This document shows, one piece after another, positions 12,574-21,881 of a DNA stretch of 38,720 bases. Where the stretch lies: contig JADHLR010000002.1 in NCBI GenBank assembly GCA_016780525.1, positions 1 to 38,720 of the forward strand. Direction: 5' to 3'. A model generated the notes under the pieces. The model ran no database searches. It was not told the origin of the DNA and was given only the letters and a program-made list of their open reading frames with translations. How positions within the stretch are numbered: the first letter of the stretch is position 1; the number at the start of each line of letters is the position of its first letter. The DNA is from Candidatus Puniceispirillum sp. Lineage in GTDB: Bacteria; Pseudomonadota; Alphaproteobacteria; Puniceispirillales; Puniceispirillaceae. A program made the translations under genes and the position numbers.

Positions 12574-14253
12574 CTAACGGCTTAATGGCTTATATTTGAT
12601 ACGTGTTGGACGGTCAGCATCTGCCCCAAGACGGCGTTTTTTATCGGCCTCATAGGCCTCATAATTGCCTTCGAACCATTCCACATGGCTTTCGCCCTCA
12701 AACGCCAGAATATGCGTCGCGATCCGATCAAGGAACCAACGGTCGTGGCTGACCACAACAGCGCAGCCGGCAAATTCCTCAAGCGCTTCTTCCAGCGCCC
12801 GCAGCGTATCCACATCAAGGTCATTTGTCGGCTCATCAAGCAACAACAAATTCGCCCCACTTTTCAACATCCGCGCCAAATGCACCCGGTTGCGCTCACC
12901 ACCAGAAAGCTGGCCCACCTGTTTTTGCTGGTCGCCACCGCGGAAATTAAACTGACCAACATAAGCGCGTGACGCCATCGTCCGTTTGCCAAGCTCAATT
13001 TCATCAAGACCGTCGGAAATCACCTCCCACACGGTTTTCTTGTCATCCAGCGAGTCACGCGATTGATCGACATAGCCAAGCTTGACGGTATCGCCGACGA
13101 CAAATTCGCCATTATCCGGCGTTTCATCACCGGTGATCATCCGAAATAATGTTGTTTTACCTGCACCATTCGGCCCGATAACCCCGACAATACCGCCCGG
13201 CGGCAGGCGAAATGACAGATCATCAATCAACAGCCTGTCACCAAATGCTTTACTGATCGCATTGGCATTGATCACAATATCACCAAGACGTGGCCCGGCC
13301 GGAATGCTGATCCGCGCCGTATCGATTTGTTGCTGCTGTCCCTCAGCCAACAGTTTTTCATAGGCGTTGATACGAGCCTTTGATTTGGCCTGACGGGCCT
13401 TTGGTGCGGCGCGAACCCAATCAAGTTCACGCGACAGCGATTTTACCCGCGCATCATCGGCACGGCCTTCTTGTTCAAGACGTTTTTGCTTTTGCTCGAG
13501 CCAGCCAGAGTAATTTCCCTCATAGGGTATGCCGGCACCGCGATCCAGTTCCAGAATCCAACCAGCCACCTCATCAAGGAAATAGCGATCATGCGTAATG
13601 GTGACCACGGTACCGGGGAAATCATGCAGAAATTTCTGCAACCAGGCGACCGATTCAGCATCGAGATGGTTTGTTGGCTCATCAAGCAGCAACATATCAG
13701 GAGCGCTCAGCAAAAGCTGGCACAGCGCCACCCGACGCTTTTCCCCGCCGGATAATTTGGTAACGTCAGCATCGCCAGCCGGCACCCGCAGCGCATCCAT
13801 GGCGATTTCCGCCTTGCGTTCCAGATCCCAGCCGTCGATCGCATCAATCTCTTCCTGCAATTCAGCCTGTTCGGCGATCACCGCATTCATCTCTTCATCG
13901 GTCATCTCTTCGGCAAATTTTGCACTGACCTCATTGAACCGGTCGACAAGCTCTTTCGCCCGCCCCATGCCAGCCAGAACATTACCCGCAACATCCAGCG
14001 TCGGATCAAGATCCGGCTCTTGTGGCAAATAGCCAACCTTAATCCCGTCGGCAGCCCATGCCTCGCCCTGAAATTCGGTTTCTATGCCAGCCATAATCCG
14101 CAGCAAAGTCGATTTACCAGAACCATTCAACCCCAAAACACCGATCTTTGCGCCGGGAAAAAATGACAGGCTGACATTCTTCAACACTTCCTTGCCACCG
14201 GGCCAGGCTTTGCTAAGACGGTTCATTACATAAACATATTGATGGCTGGCCAT
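12574..14253 (-). CDS. ettA: ABC-F ATPase, energy-dependent translational throttle protein EttA
   Basis: 559 aa; two ABC domains ([63 protein letters not shown]). Confidence 0.95.
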   Translation of the reverse strand: MASHQYVYVMNRLSKAWPGGKEVLKNVSLSFFPGAKIGVLGLNGSGKSTLLRIMAGIETEFQGEAWAADGIKVGYLPQEPDLDPTLDVAGNVLAGMGRAKELVDRFNEVSAKFAEEMTDEEMNAVIAEQAELQEEIDAIDGWDLERKAEIAMDALRVPAGDADVTKLSGGEKRRVALCQLLLSAPDMLLLDEPTNHLDAESVAWLQKFLHDFPGTVVTITHDRYFLDEVAGWILELDRGAGIPYEGNYSGWLEQKQKRLEQEGRADDARVKSLSRELDWVRAAPKARQAKSKARINAYEKLLAEGQQQQIDTARISIPAGPRLGDIVINANAISKAFGDRLLIDDLSFRLPPGGIVGVIGPNGAGKTTLFRMITGDETPDNGEFVVGDTVKLGYVDQSRDSLDDKKTVWEVISDGLDEIELGKRTMASRAYVGQFNFRGGDQQKQVGQLSGGERNRVHLARMLKSGANLLLLDEPTNDLDVDTLRALEEALEEFAGCAVVVSHDRWFLDRIATHILAFEGESHVEWFEGNYEAYEADKKRRLGADADRPTRIKYKPLSR

Positions 14254-14483
14254 GATTTTGCGCGCGGTCCCTTTTTCATGTGTCTGTCTAACAGCGTCTT
14301 ATGTATCTTTTTTTCACCCGCAAGGCTAGTCACCATCGCCGTATGTCGGATCGCAACGCCGCAGATCCATACATGCCACACCTATTTATACCAAACCTAT
14401 TTATAAAGTTGCGCTTGCTTTCAGTTTTCGGCGTGGATTAGGCTAAGCGCGTGATATTTGCCGATCATTGCAAGGATTTTAGG

Positions 14484-14828
14484 ATGATCACACTGATCCC
14501 GCCCTTGGGAATTTTAATAGATATCCCGCTTGGCATCCTGATGTGGACGCTAAGCCTGCAATTTGTGCTTGGCATTTTTATCAGTGAGAACAGCCGACTG
14601 AAATTTGTCCAGATTATCCGCGGGGTCAACACACCGGTACTGGTGCTGACCAACCTGATCCGCCCGGGTTTTATCATTGATCGGCTGGCACCATTATATG
14701 CAGCGCTGATCCTGTTTATTGCACGCTATTATCTGTTTCCGCTGATCATCGGTTTTGACGTTGAGAGCTTTACACAGATGCCACTGGAAAAGCTGTTGCT
14801 TTCGGCAAAAACTGATCTCGGCCTCTAA
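14484..14828 (+). CDS. YggT-like small integral membrane protein
   Basis: Hydrophobic helices; IIRGVNTPVLVLTNLIRPGFI resembles YggT-family repeats; start chosen at MITLIPPLGILIDIPLG. Confidence 0.6.
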   Translation: MITLIPPLGILIDIPLGILMWTLSLQFVLGIFISENSRLKFVQIIRGVNTPVLVLTNLIRPGFIIDRLAPLYAALILFIARYYLFPLIIGFDVESFTQMPLEKLLLSAKTDLGL

Positions 14829-14870
14829 CCTAACAGCACTCAGCGTAACAGCTCTTAACCTAACAGTATT
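14826..14870. repeat. Three imperfect 15-bp tandem units in convergent spacer
   Basis: TAACCTAACAGCACT / CAGCGTAACAGCTCT / TAACCTAACAGTATT. Confidence 0.8.
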
Positions 14871-15223
14871 TAAGGGGTCGATGTACGGATTTCGATTTGT
14901 TGTTGCAGCCGCCCGGCCCGGTCAAACTGCCATAAATGCTGACGATTTTCATGGTCAACAAGCAACAGCATCTGCCCTTTATCGCCGATACTGGCGCTGC
15001 TGACACGGGCACCGGCAGGCAATGTAATGCTGCTTTGACGCGGTTCGGCACTGTTTTCCATCGCTGTTAAGCGGCTGTAAATAGTGACCACAATCACCAC
15101 CAGCGCAGCGACAATCAGAATCGCCATAATCACACTCATTGCCTTAATCAGGCCTAAATGCCGAACGATTGGTGATTGAGGGGCTGTTACCTCATCCGCT
15201 TTTGCGCTATTGTCGCCTGTCAT
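14870..15223 (-). CDS. Small single-TM protein of unknown function
   Basis: From ATG at 15223: MTGDNSAKADEVTAPQSPIVRHLGLIKAMSVIMAILIVAALVVIVVTIYSRL...; one clear TM helix plus soluble C-terminal domain. Confidence 0.65.
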   Translation of the reverse strand: MTGDNSAKADEVTAPQSPIVRHLGLIKAMSVIMAILIVAALVVIVVTIYSRLTAMENSAEPRQSSITLPAGARVSSASIGDKGQMLLLVDHENRQHLWQFDRAGRLQQQIEIRTSTP

Positions 15224-16250
15224 GACCAAACCCTTCACCCAAGATCCATCGCAGCTCACGCTACAGGCTGGTGCCGATTGCGGCAATGACCGGATTGACC
15301 GGTTTCTGGCGACCGCGCTGCAAAATGACGAACAGCCATTGTCGCGGAGCCGGATCAAAGCGCTGATCCTCGATCACCAGCTGAACGAGAATGGCTGCAC
15401 CCTATCTGATCCCTCGGCGCCGGTCAAACCCGGGGCCGTCTATGTGTTGAGCGTGCCACCGCCAATTGACGCCACGCCAAAAGGCGAGGATTTGCCGCTC
15501 GATATCCTGTTTGAGGATCAACATATCATCGTTATCAACAAACCGGTCGGGCTTGTTGTCCATCCCGCCCCGGGATCGCTCACCGGCACATTGGTGAATG
15601 CGCTGATTGCCCATTGTGGCGACAGTTTAACCGGCATTGGCGGGGTTTTGCGCCCGGGCATTGTGCACCGGCTTGATAAAGATACATCAGGCGTCATGAT
15701 CGCCGCAAAAACGGCTGTGGCGCATACCAACCTAACCAGCATGTTTGCAGCACATGATCTTGACCGGCGCTATAAGGCACTGGTCTGGGGGACGGAAATA
15801 GAACGCGACGGCATGGTCGATGCGCCGCTTGGACGATCGAATTATGACCGCAAAAAACAGGCGGTCACGGCCAAGGGACGCCACGCTGTCACCCATTGGC
15901 AAGCACTCCGCAGCTTCCCGCCCTTTGCAACATTGCTGGAATGTCGGCTGGAAACCGGTCGCACCCACCAAATCCGCGTTCATATGGCGCATATTGGACG
16001 ACCATTGATTGGTGATCCACTCTATGGAAGGGCGCCGCGTGCCGGTCAGATGCCTGATGCGACCGCCCGCAACTGTCTGGCACAATTGCGCAGTTTCAAA
16101 CGGCAGGCACTACATGCGGCGCATCTCGGCTTTGCCCATCCGGTGAGTGGTGAAGCGCTGGCTTTCACCAGCCCCCTGCCCGAAGACATGCAGGGCCTGA
16201 TCCAGATCATGGATAGCGCTATTGCGCTGCGGGCGAAGGGTAAAAACTAG
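15222..16250 (+). CDS. rluD: Ribosomal large subunit pseudouridine synthase RluD-like
   Basis: GIVHRLDKDTSGVMIAAKT, ETGRTHQIRVHMAHIGRPLIGDPLYG; directly upstream of rpoH. Confidence 0.92.
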   Translation: MTKPFTQDPSQLTLQAGADCGNDRIDRFLATALQNDEQPLSRSRIKALILDHQLNENGCTLSDPSAPVKPGAVYVLSVPPPIDATPKGEDLPLDILFEDQHIIVINKPVGLVVHPAPGSLTGTLVNALIAHCGDSLTGIGGVLRPGIVHRLDKDTSGVMIAAKTAVAHTNLTSMFAAHDLDRRYKALVWGTEIERDGMVDAPLGRSNYDRKKQAVTAKGRHAVTHWQALRSFPPFATLLECRLETGRTHQIRVHMAHIGRPLIGDPLYGRAPRAGQMPDATARNCLAQLRSFKRQALHAAHLGFAHPVSGEALAFTSPLPEDMQGLIQIMDSAIALRAKGKN

Positions 16251-16497
16251 ATTACCCCATTGAAAGATATGTTTTTTTAATTGAATCGACGGATAAATCA
16301 GATTATTATTGCAGTAATCTTTAAAGTTGCGTGCAATCTTTGTGGAAATCTGGTCAATCTGTGCATTTTTCAGAAATATTGAAAAAGAGTTTTGCTAGAA
16401 CCAGCCTTTTTCCTGCCGCTTTTTCATGATTTTGTCGAATCTGACCAAATAGCACTGCCGTCAGGCACAGTTTTTAAGAAATTGAGGAGACCATGTC

Positions 16498-17400
16498 ATG
16501 GCCGCCAGATCAATGTTTCCAGCGATTAGCCCGGACGGCAACCTGTCGCGCTATCTGGATCAGATCCGCGCCTTTCCGATGCTCGAGCCGAACGAAGAAT
16601 ATATGCTGGCAAAAGCATGGAAAGAGAAAGGTGATGTCGCCGCCGCGCACCAGCTGGTGACCAGCCATCTGCGGCTTGTGGCAAAGATTGCCATGGGCTA
16701 TCGCGGCTATGGGCTGCCGGTTGCTGATCTGATTTCAGAGGGCAATCTGGGGATGATGCATGCGGTCAAAAAATTTGAGCCGGAAAAAGGCTTTCGCCTT
16801 GCCACATATGCGATGTGGTGGATCAAAGCAGCGATCCAGGAATATATTTTGCGGTCATGGTCTTTGGTCAAAATTGGCACAACCGCCGGCCAAAAAAAGC
16901 TGTTTTTCAATCTGCGCCGGATTAAAGGCCAGATACAAGCCATTGACGACGGTGATCTGAAACCGGAACAGGTCACGCAAATCGCCACGCAATTAAATGT
17001 GACCGAAGATGAAGTGATGTCGATGAACCAGCGCATGGCTGGCAATGACCGGTCGCTCAATGTGCCGCTGAGCCGTGATGGCGAAGGTGGCGGCGAATGG
17101 CAGGACTGGTTGCAGGATGACAGCCCGGATCAGGAAGCAACCTTTGCCGATCATGAAGAATATGATGCACGGAAAAATCTGATGCTTGACGCCATGCAGG
17201 GTTTGAACCCGCGCGAACAGCGTATTCTGGCGGCGCGGCGTCTGTCAGAACCACCATTGACGCTTGAGGATCTTGCCACCGAGTTCAATATCAGCCGCGA
17301 GCGCATCCGGCAGATCGAAGTCCGGGCATTTGAAAAGCTACAAAAGGCCGTGCGCGATAAAGCGGCTGCGTTGAAATTGCTGCCGCATGTCGAGGCCTAG
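16498..17400 (+). CDS. rpoH: RNA polymerase sigma-32 factor RpoH
   Basis: 300 aa sigma-70 family; GFRLATYAMWWIKAAIQEYILRSWSLVKIGTTAGQKKLFFNLRRIK (RpoH-type); GAGGAGA ribosome binding site at 16484-16490. Confidence 0.96.
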   Translation: MAARSMFPAISPDGNLSRYLDQIRAFPMLEPNEEYMLAKAWKEKGDVAAAHQLVTSHLRLVAKIAMGYRGYGLPVADLISEGNLGMMHAVKKFEPEKGFRLATYAMWWIKAAIQEYILRSWSLVKIGTTAGQKKLFFNLRRIKGQIQAIDDGDLKPEQVTQIATQLNVTEDEVMSMNQRMAGNDRSLNVPLSRDGEGGGEWQDWLQDDSPDQEATFADHEEYDARKNLMLDAMQGLNPREQRILAARRLSEPPLTLEDLATEFNISRERIRQIEVRAFEKLQKAVRDKAAALKLLPHVEA

Positions 17401-17446
17401 AACGGGCCCTGTTAACGCCTAAAACCGGATGGTCACGGCCGGCTGA

Positions 17447-18745
17447 TCAGCCCTCAAACGGGTCTTTCACAAGGATCGTGTCATCGCGTTCCGGGCTTGT
17501 TGACAGCAATGTGACCGGCATTTTGGTCAGTTCCTCAACACGCCGGATATATTTCACCGCATTCGCCGGTAAATCAGCCCAGCTGCGGGCGCCGTAGGTG
17601 CTATCCTGCCAGCCGGGCATTTCTTCATAAACCGGCTTGCAGGCTGCCTGCGCCCCCATATCCGAGGGGAAATAATCAAGAATTTCGTCACTGCCATCGA
17701 CCTGATAACCAATACAAATCTTCAAAATATCAAATCCATCCAGCACATCCAGCTTGGTCAGCGCCATGCCGCTGATCCCGGCAACATGTCCGGCCTGCCT
17801 GACCATCACAGCATCAAACCAGCCACACCGCCGTTTGCGGCCTGTTACCGTGCCAAATTCGCGGCCGCGTTCGCCCATACGCGTGCCATCCGCACCAAAA
17901 TCTTCGGTCGGAAACGGGCCGCTGCCAACGCGGGTTGTATAGGCTTTGGTAATGCCAAGCACAAAGCCGATATCGGTTGGGCCGATACCGGCGCCTGTTG
18001 CCGCCTGCCCGGCAACGGTGTTGCTGGAGGTGACAAACGGATAGGTGCCGTGATCAATATCGAGCATGACTCCCTGGGCCCCTTCAAACAAAATACGCTT
18101 ATTCGCCGCCCGTGCATCGGCCAGATACCGCCAGCTCTGCCCGGAAAAAGCTAAAAGCTGGTCACGCATCGCCATCAACTCGGCACCCATCGCCTTGGCA
18201 TCGGCCAAAGGCTGGTCAGCCGCTTTCAACCATACATTGTGATGCGCAACCAAGGCATCAAGCTTGTCAGCAAGCGCCGATGCAGACGCCAGATCAGCAA
18301 GCCGAACGGCGCGGCGGGCCACTTTATCTTCATAAGCCGGGCCAATGCCGCGTCCGGTGGTGCCAATTTTCTGTTCGCCGCGTAACGCTTCACGCGCCGC
18401 GTCAACAGCCTGATGCACCGGCAGGATAAGCGCCGCCGATTCAGACACCAAAAATGTTTCCGGGGTAATGCTGGCGCCTTGCGAGCGCAGTAATTCTATT
18501 TCCTTGAGCAAATGCGCCGGGTCAATCACCACACCATTGCCAATCACCGACATTTTGCCAGGCCGCACAATACCTGATGGCAGCAATGATAATTTATATT
18601 CAACACCTTCAATGACCAGCGTATGACCCGCATTATGGCCGCCCTGAAACCGCACCACGACATCGGCGCGGCTCGACAGCCAGTCAACAATTTTACCTTT
18701 GCCCTCATCACCCCATTGGGCGCCAATAACCGCTACATTCGCCAT
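17447..18745 (-). CDS. purA: Adenylosuccinate synthetase
   Basis: [56 protein letters not shown]. Confidence 0.98.
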   Translation of the reverse strand: MANVAVIGAQWGDEGKGKIVDWLSSRADVVVRFQGGHNAGHTLVIEGVEYKLSLLPSGIVRPGKMSVIGNGVVIDPAHLLKEIELLRSQGASITPETFLVSESAALILPVHQAVDAAREALRGEQKIGTTGRGIGPAYEDKVARRAVRLADLASASALADKLDALVAHHNVWLKAADQPLADAKAMGAELMAMRDQLLAFSGQSWRYLADARAANKRILFEGAQGVMLDIDHGTYPFVTSSNTVAGQAATGAGIGPTDIGFVLGITKAYTTRVGSGPFPTEDFGADGTRMGERGREFGTVTGRKRRCGWFDAVMVRQAGHVAGISGMALTKLDVLDGFDILKICIGYQVDGSDEILDYFPSDMGAQAACKPVYEEMPGWQDSTYGARSWADLPANAVKYIRRVEELTKMPVTLLSTSPERDDTILVKDPFEG

Positions 18746-18895
18746 TCCGTTACCTTTATCATATGGGGATCAACGCCGTTTTTGTAATTGACGTCACAAC
18801 TGTTGCTTTTGGCCTGAACTGGCCGGCTGGCAAAGATTGAACACGGCGCTGTTTATAACAGAAGCGCGGGATAAAAAGCAATGCAGGAGACCCGC

Positions 18896-20485
18896 CTAAT
18901 GCAGTTGCGAAAATTGCAAAATATCCGCACGCACCACCTGACTTAGGGCTTTGATTTCGTCTAGCACCTCATCTGGCACCGTGCCATCAATTTCCACAAG
19001 GGCAACGGCCTCGCCGCCAACATCGCGGCGACCAAGGTGGAACGTCGCGATATTCAACCCATGTTGGCCACATAATGATCCCAGATCACCAATAAAACCG
19101 GGGCTGTCATAATTGCGAAGATAAAGCAGATTTTGCGGAAAATCGGACTCGACCGCAATCGATTGCACTTCGACAATGCGCGGCTTGTTGCCACCAATAA
19201 GGGTGCCGGCAATGGTGCGTTCGTCATCTCCATACATGATCGTGACGCGCAGCAATGTTTCATAATCGCATTGCCGGTCATGGCGTATTGTCGAGACCGA
19301 AATACCGTTACTTGACGCCACATCTGCGGCATTCACCATATTGACTGATTCCATATTTGGCCCCAGCAACCCGGCCAATGTCGCGGCGGTGATCGGGTCG
19401 GCATTCAGTTTGGCGGCGCGGCCATCAAGCTCTATCACAACAGATTTCAAACCGGTCGCGCTTACCTGTCCTAAAAACCCGCCAAGGCGGCTGCCAAGAT
19501 CCATATAGGGTTTGAGAACCGGCGCCTCTTCCGCCGAGACCGACGCGATATTCAATGCGTTCGTCAACGCACCGGTGGTCAGATATTCAGCCATCTGTTC
19601 AGCCACCTGCACCGCCACTTTTTCCTGTGCCTCGACGGTACTGGCGCCCAGATGCGGCGTGGCCACGACAGCATCGAAATCAAACAGAATATTATCGGTC
19701 GCCGGTTCCTGCATAAACACATCAAGCGCCGCACCGGCCACATGGCCAGTTTGAAGCGCCGCCGCCAATGCCAGCTCATCGACAAGACCGCCTCGCGCAC
19801 AATTGATGATCCGCACGCCTTGTTTTGTTTTGTTAAGCGCGTCCGCACCGATGATATTGCGGGTTGCTGCGGTCATCGGCGTATGAATGCTGATAAAATC
19901 AGCCCGCCGCAACAACTCATCAAGATCGACTTTTTCAACACCCATCCGTTTTGCATTTTCCTCGGACAGATAGGGATCATACCCCACCACCCGCATGCGC
20001 AACCCCTGCGCCCGGTCGGCGACAATCGAGCCAATATTTCCACAACCCACAAGGCCAAGACATTTGCCGGTCAATTCAGTCCCCATAAAGCGGGATTTTT
20101 CCCATTTTCCGGCTTTCGTCGACTGTGACGCCTGCGGAATTTGGCGGGCCAATGCCAGCATCATGGCAATCGCATGTTCGGCGGTTGTAACGGCATTGCC
20201 ATACGGCGTATTCATCACCACCACACCACGTTTGGTGGCGGCGGCGATGTCCACATTATCGACACCGATACCAGCGCGCCCGACAACTTTCAAATTGTCA
20301 GCAGCGGCGAGAACCGCCTCGGTGACCTTGGTGGCCGAGCGGATTGCCAACCCGTCATACGCCCCAATGATGGCCTGCAATTCTTCTGCTGACAGGCCTG
20401 TTTTGACATCGGCATCAACGCCATGCGCGGCAAACACATCGACTGCATTCTGGCTTAATTTATCGCTTATCAGTACTTTTGGCAT
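18896..20485 (-). CDS. serA: D-3-phosphoglycerate dehydrogenase
   Basis: 529 aa; GRAGIGVDNVDIAAA, GLVGCGNIGSIVADRAQGL, INCARGGLVDELALA; C-terminal ACT-like domain. Confidence 0.97.
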   Translation of the reverse strand: MPKVLISDKLSQNAVDVFAAHGVDADVKTGLSAEELQAIIGAYDGLAIRSATKVTEAVLAAADNLKVVGRAGIGVDNVDIAAATKRGVVVMNTPYGNAVTTAEHAIAMMLALARQIPQASQSTKAGKWEKSRFMGTELTGKCLGLVGCGNIGSIVADRAQGLRMRVVGYDPYLSEENAKRMGVEKVDLDELLRRADFISIHTPMTAATRNIIGADALNKTKQGVRIINCARGGLVDELALAAALQTGHVAGAALDVFMQEPATDNILFDFDAVVATPHLGASTVEAQEKVAVQVAEQMAEYLTTGALTNALNIASVSAEEAPVLKPYMDLGSRLGGFLGQVSATGLKSVVIELDGRAAKLNADPITAATLAGLLGPNMESVNMVNAADVASSNGISVSTIRHDRQCDYETLLRVTIMYGDDERTIAGTLIGGNKPRIVEVQSIAVESDFPQNLLYLRNYDSPGFIGDLGSLCGQHGLNIATFHLGRRDVGGEAVALVEIDGTVPDEVLDEIKALSQVVRADILQFSQLH

Positions 20486-20569
20486 CGGGTTTCATTCCTT
20501 TTTTTTAAAAGGCTAGGTGATCACATCGACCGGTTTGGCCGGGCTAGATATGCTTCAAAGCATTATTCA

Positions 20570-21736
20570 TCAGCCCATTTCGGCACGTTGGGCGGCATAG
20601 GCCCAATCAATCCAAGGCAGTAATGCTTCAACATCGCTGGCATCAACCATTGGCCCGGCCCAGATCCGCAAGCCAGCCGGGGCATCACGATATGAGCCCA
20701 GATCATAGCCAACGCCTTCGGCATCCAGACGCGCTGCCAACGCCGCGGCAAAACCCGCCTTTTGCGCCGCGTCAAGCGCAACAAACCACGGATCAATGAT
20801 CGACAGAGTCACGCTTGTATTCGATATCGTAGCCGGATGCTCGGCCAGAAAGCCAAATATAGACGATGCATCCACCCACCGGCGGATGGCCGCCAAACAC
20901 GCCTCTGACCGATCAATCAGGGCTGGCAAACCACCAATTGACTGCGCCCATAATAACGCATCAAGCGCATCTTCGATCACCAGCATTGACGGCGTGTTGA
21001 TCGTATTGCCATTGAAAATAGACGCGTTGAAGGCGCCATTTTTGGTCAGGCGGAATAATTTTGGAATGGGCCAGGGCGGTGTATAAAGATTCAACCGTTC
21101 CACCGCACGTGGCGACAATATCATCACCCCATGCGCGCCCTCACCGCCGATGGCTTTTTGAAAACTAAAGGTCACGACATCTAGCTTTGTCCATGGCAAC
21201 TGCATGGCAAAACAGGCCGAGGTCGCATCGGCAATCACAAGACCCTCGCGGTCATCAGCAATCCAGTCGCCATCGGGCAGTTTCACGCCGGATGTGGTGC
21301 CGTTCCATGTCAGCACAACATCATTGGCAAAATTGACCGCGGCCAGATCGGGCAACTGCCCATAGGGCGCCTGATGCAGGGTAACATCGTCAAGCCGCAA
21401 CTGGCCGACAATATCATTCACCCAATCTTTGCCAAAAGATTCCCAAGCCAACACATCGACGCCGCGCGCGCCAAGCATCGACCACAAAGCAATCTCAACA
21501 GCACCGGTATCTGATCCCGGCACAATGCCAATCAGGTAATCATCCGGCATCTGCAATATTTCGCGCGCCAGTTGCATCGTTTCGGTGATTTTTGATTTTG
21601 CAGCTTTTGATCGATGTGACCTGCCAAGGACAGCATCGCTGAGAATATTTGGCGACCAGCCGGGACGTTTGGTTGTCGGCCCAGATGAAAAAAACGGCAA
21701 GGCTGGCCGCATGGCCGGCTTGATTGGCGGTGTCAT
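20570..21736 (-). CDS. serC: Phosphoserine aminotransferase
   Basis: FFSSGPTTKRPGWSPNIL, FSFQKAIGGEGAHGVMILSPRA; start placed at ATG 21736 because the upstream part of the ORF (to 21808) looks like leader. Confidence 0.94.
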   Translation of the reverse strand: MTPPIKPAMRPALPFFSSGPTTKRPGWSPNILSDAVLGRSHRSKAAKSKITETMQLAREILQMPDDYLIGIVPGSDTGAVEIALWSMLGARGVDVLAWESFGKDWVNDIVGQLRLDDVTLHQAPYGQLPDLAAVNFANDVVLTWNGTTSGVKLPDGDWIADDREGLVIADATSACFAMQLPWTKLDVVTFSFQKAIGGEGAHGVMILSPRAVERLNLYTPPWPIPKLFRLTKNGAFNASIFNGNTINTPSMLVIEDALDALLWAQSIGGLPALIDRSEACLAAIRRWVDASSIFGFLAEHPATISNTSVTLSIIDPWFVALDAAQKAGFAAALAARLDAEGVGYDLGSYRDAPAGLRIWAGPMVDASDVEALLPWIDWAYAAQRAEMG

Positions 21737-21745
21737 AACATCCTC

Positions 21746-21800
21746 GCGGTCACATGTTGCCACCCGTTGGGGGGTGACGGCCCGCATCATGCTTCGCAAA
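21746..21800 (-). promoter_or_regulatory. Candidate serC-motif-like leader RNA
   Basis: Minus strand directly before serC ATG: GCCGTCACCCCCCAACGGGTGGCAACATGTGACCGCGAGG; hairpin CACCC-CCAAC-GGGTG and alternative pairing GTCAC...GTGAC; an alphaproteobacterial serC leader motif is known. Resemblance recalled, not computed. Confidence 0.55.
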
Positions 21801-21881
21801 AACCTCAATTGATGTCAACCGACCAAAAAATGATCAGGTGAAATATATTACCATGGGTTAATAGACTGTTTTTAAATAATT

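Noticed and set aside
12518-12589. 9-bp inverted repeat GCCATTAAG/CTTAATGGC at mlaC-ettA junction
   Set aside because: Arms 54 nt apart, one within ettA coding sequence, no U-tract; too weak to call a terminator
17441-17452. 12-bp palindrome GGCTGATCAGCC at the purA stop
   Set aside because: No loop for an RNA hairpin and no T-tract; could be chance
18846-18867. Bulged hairpin GCG-CTGTT-TAT-AACAG-aag-CGC in the purA-serA spacer
   Set aside because: Short stem with bulge, no T-tract; not convincing as terminator or riboswitch
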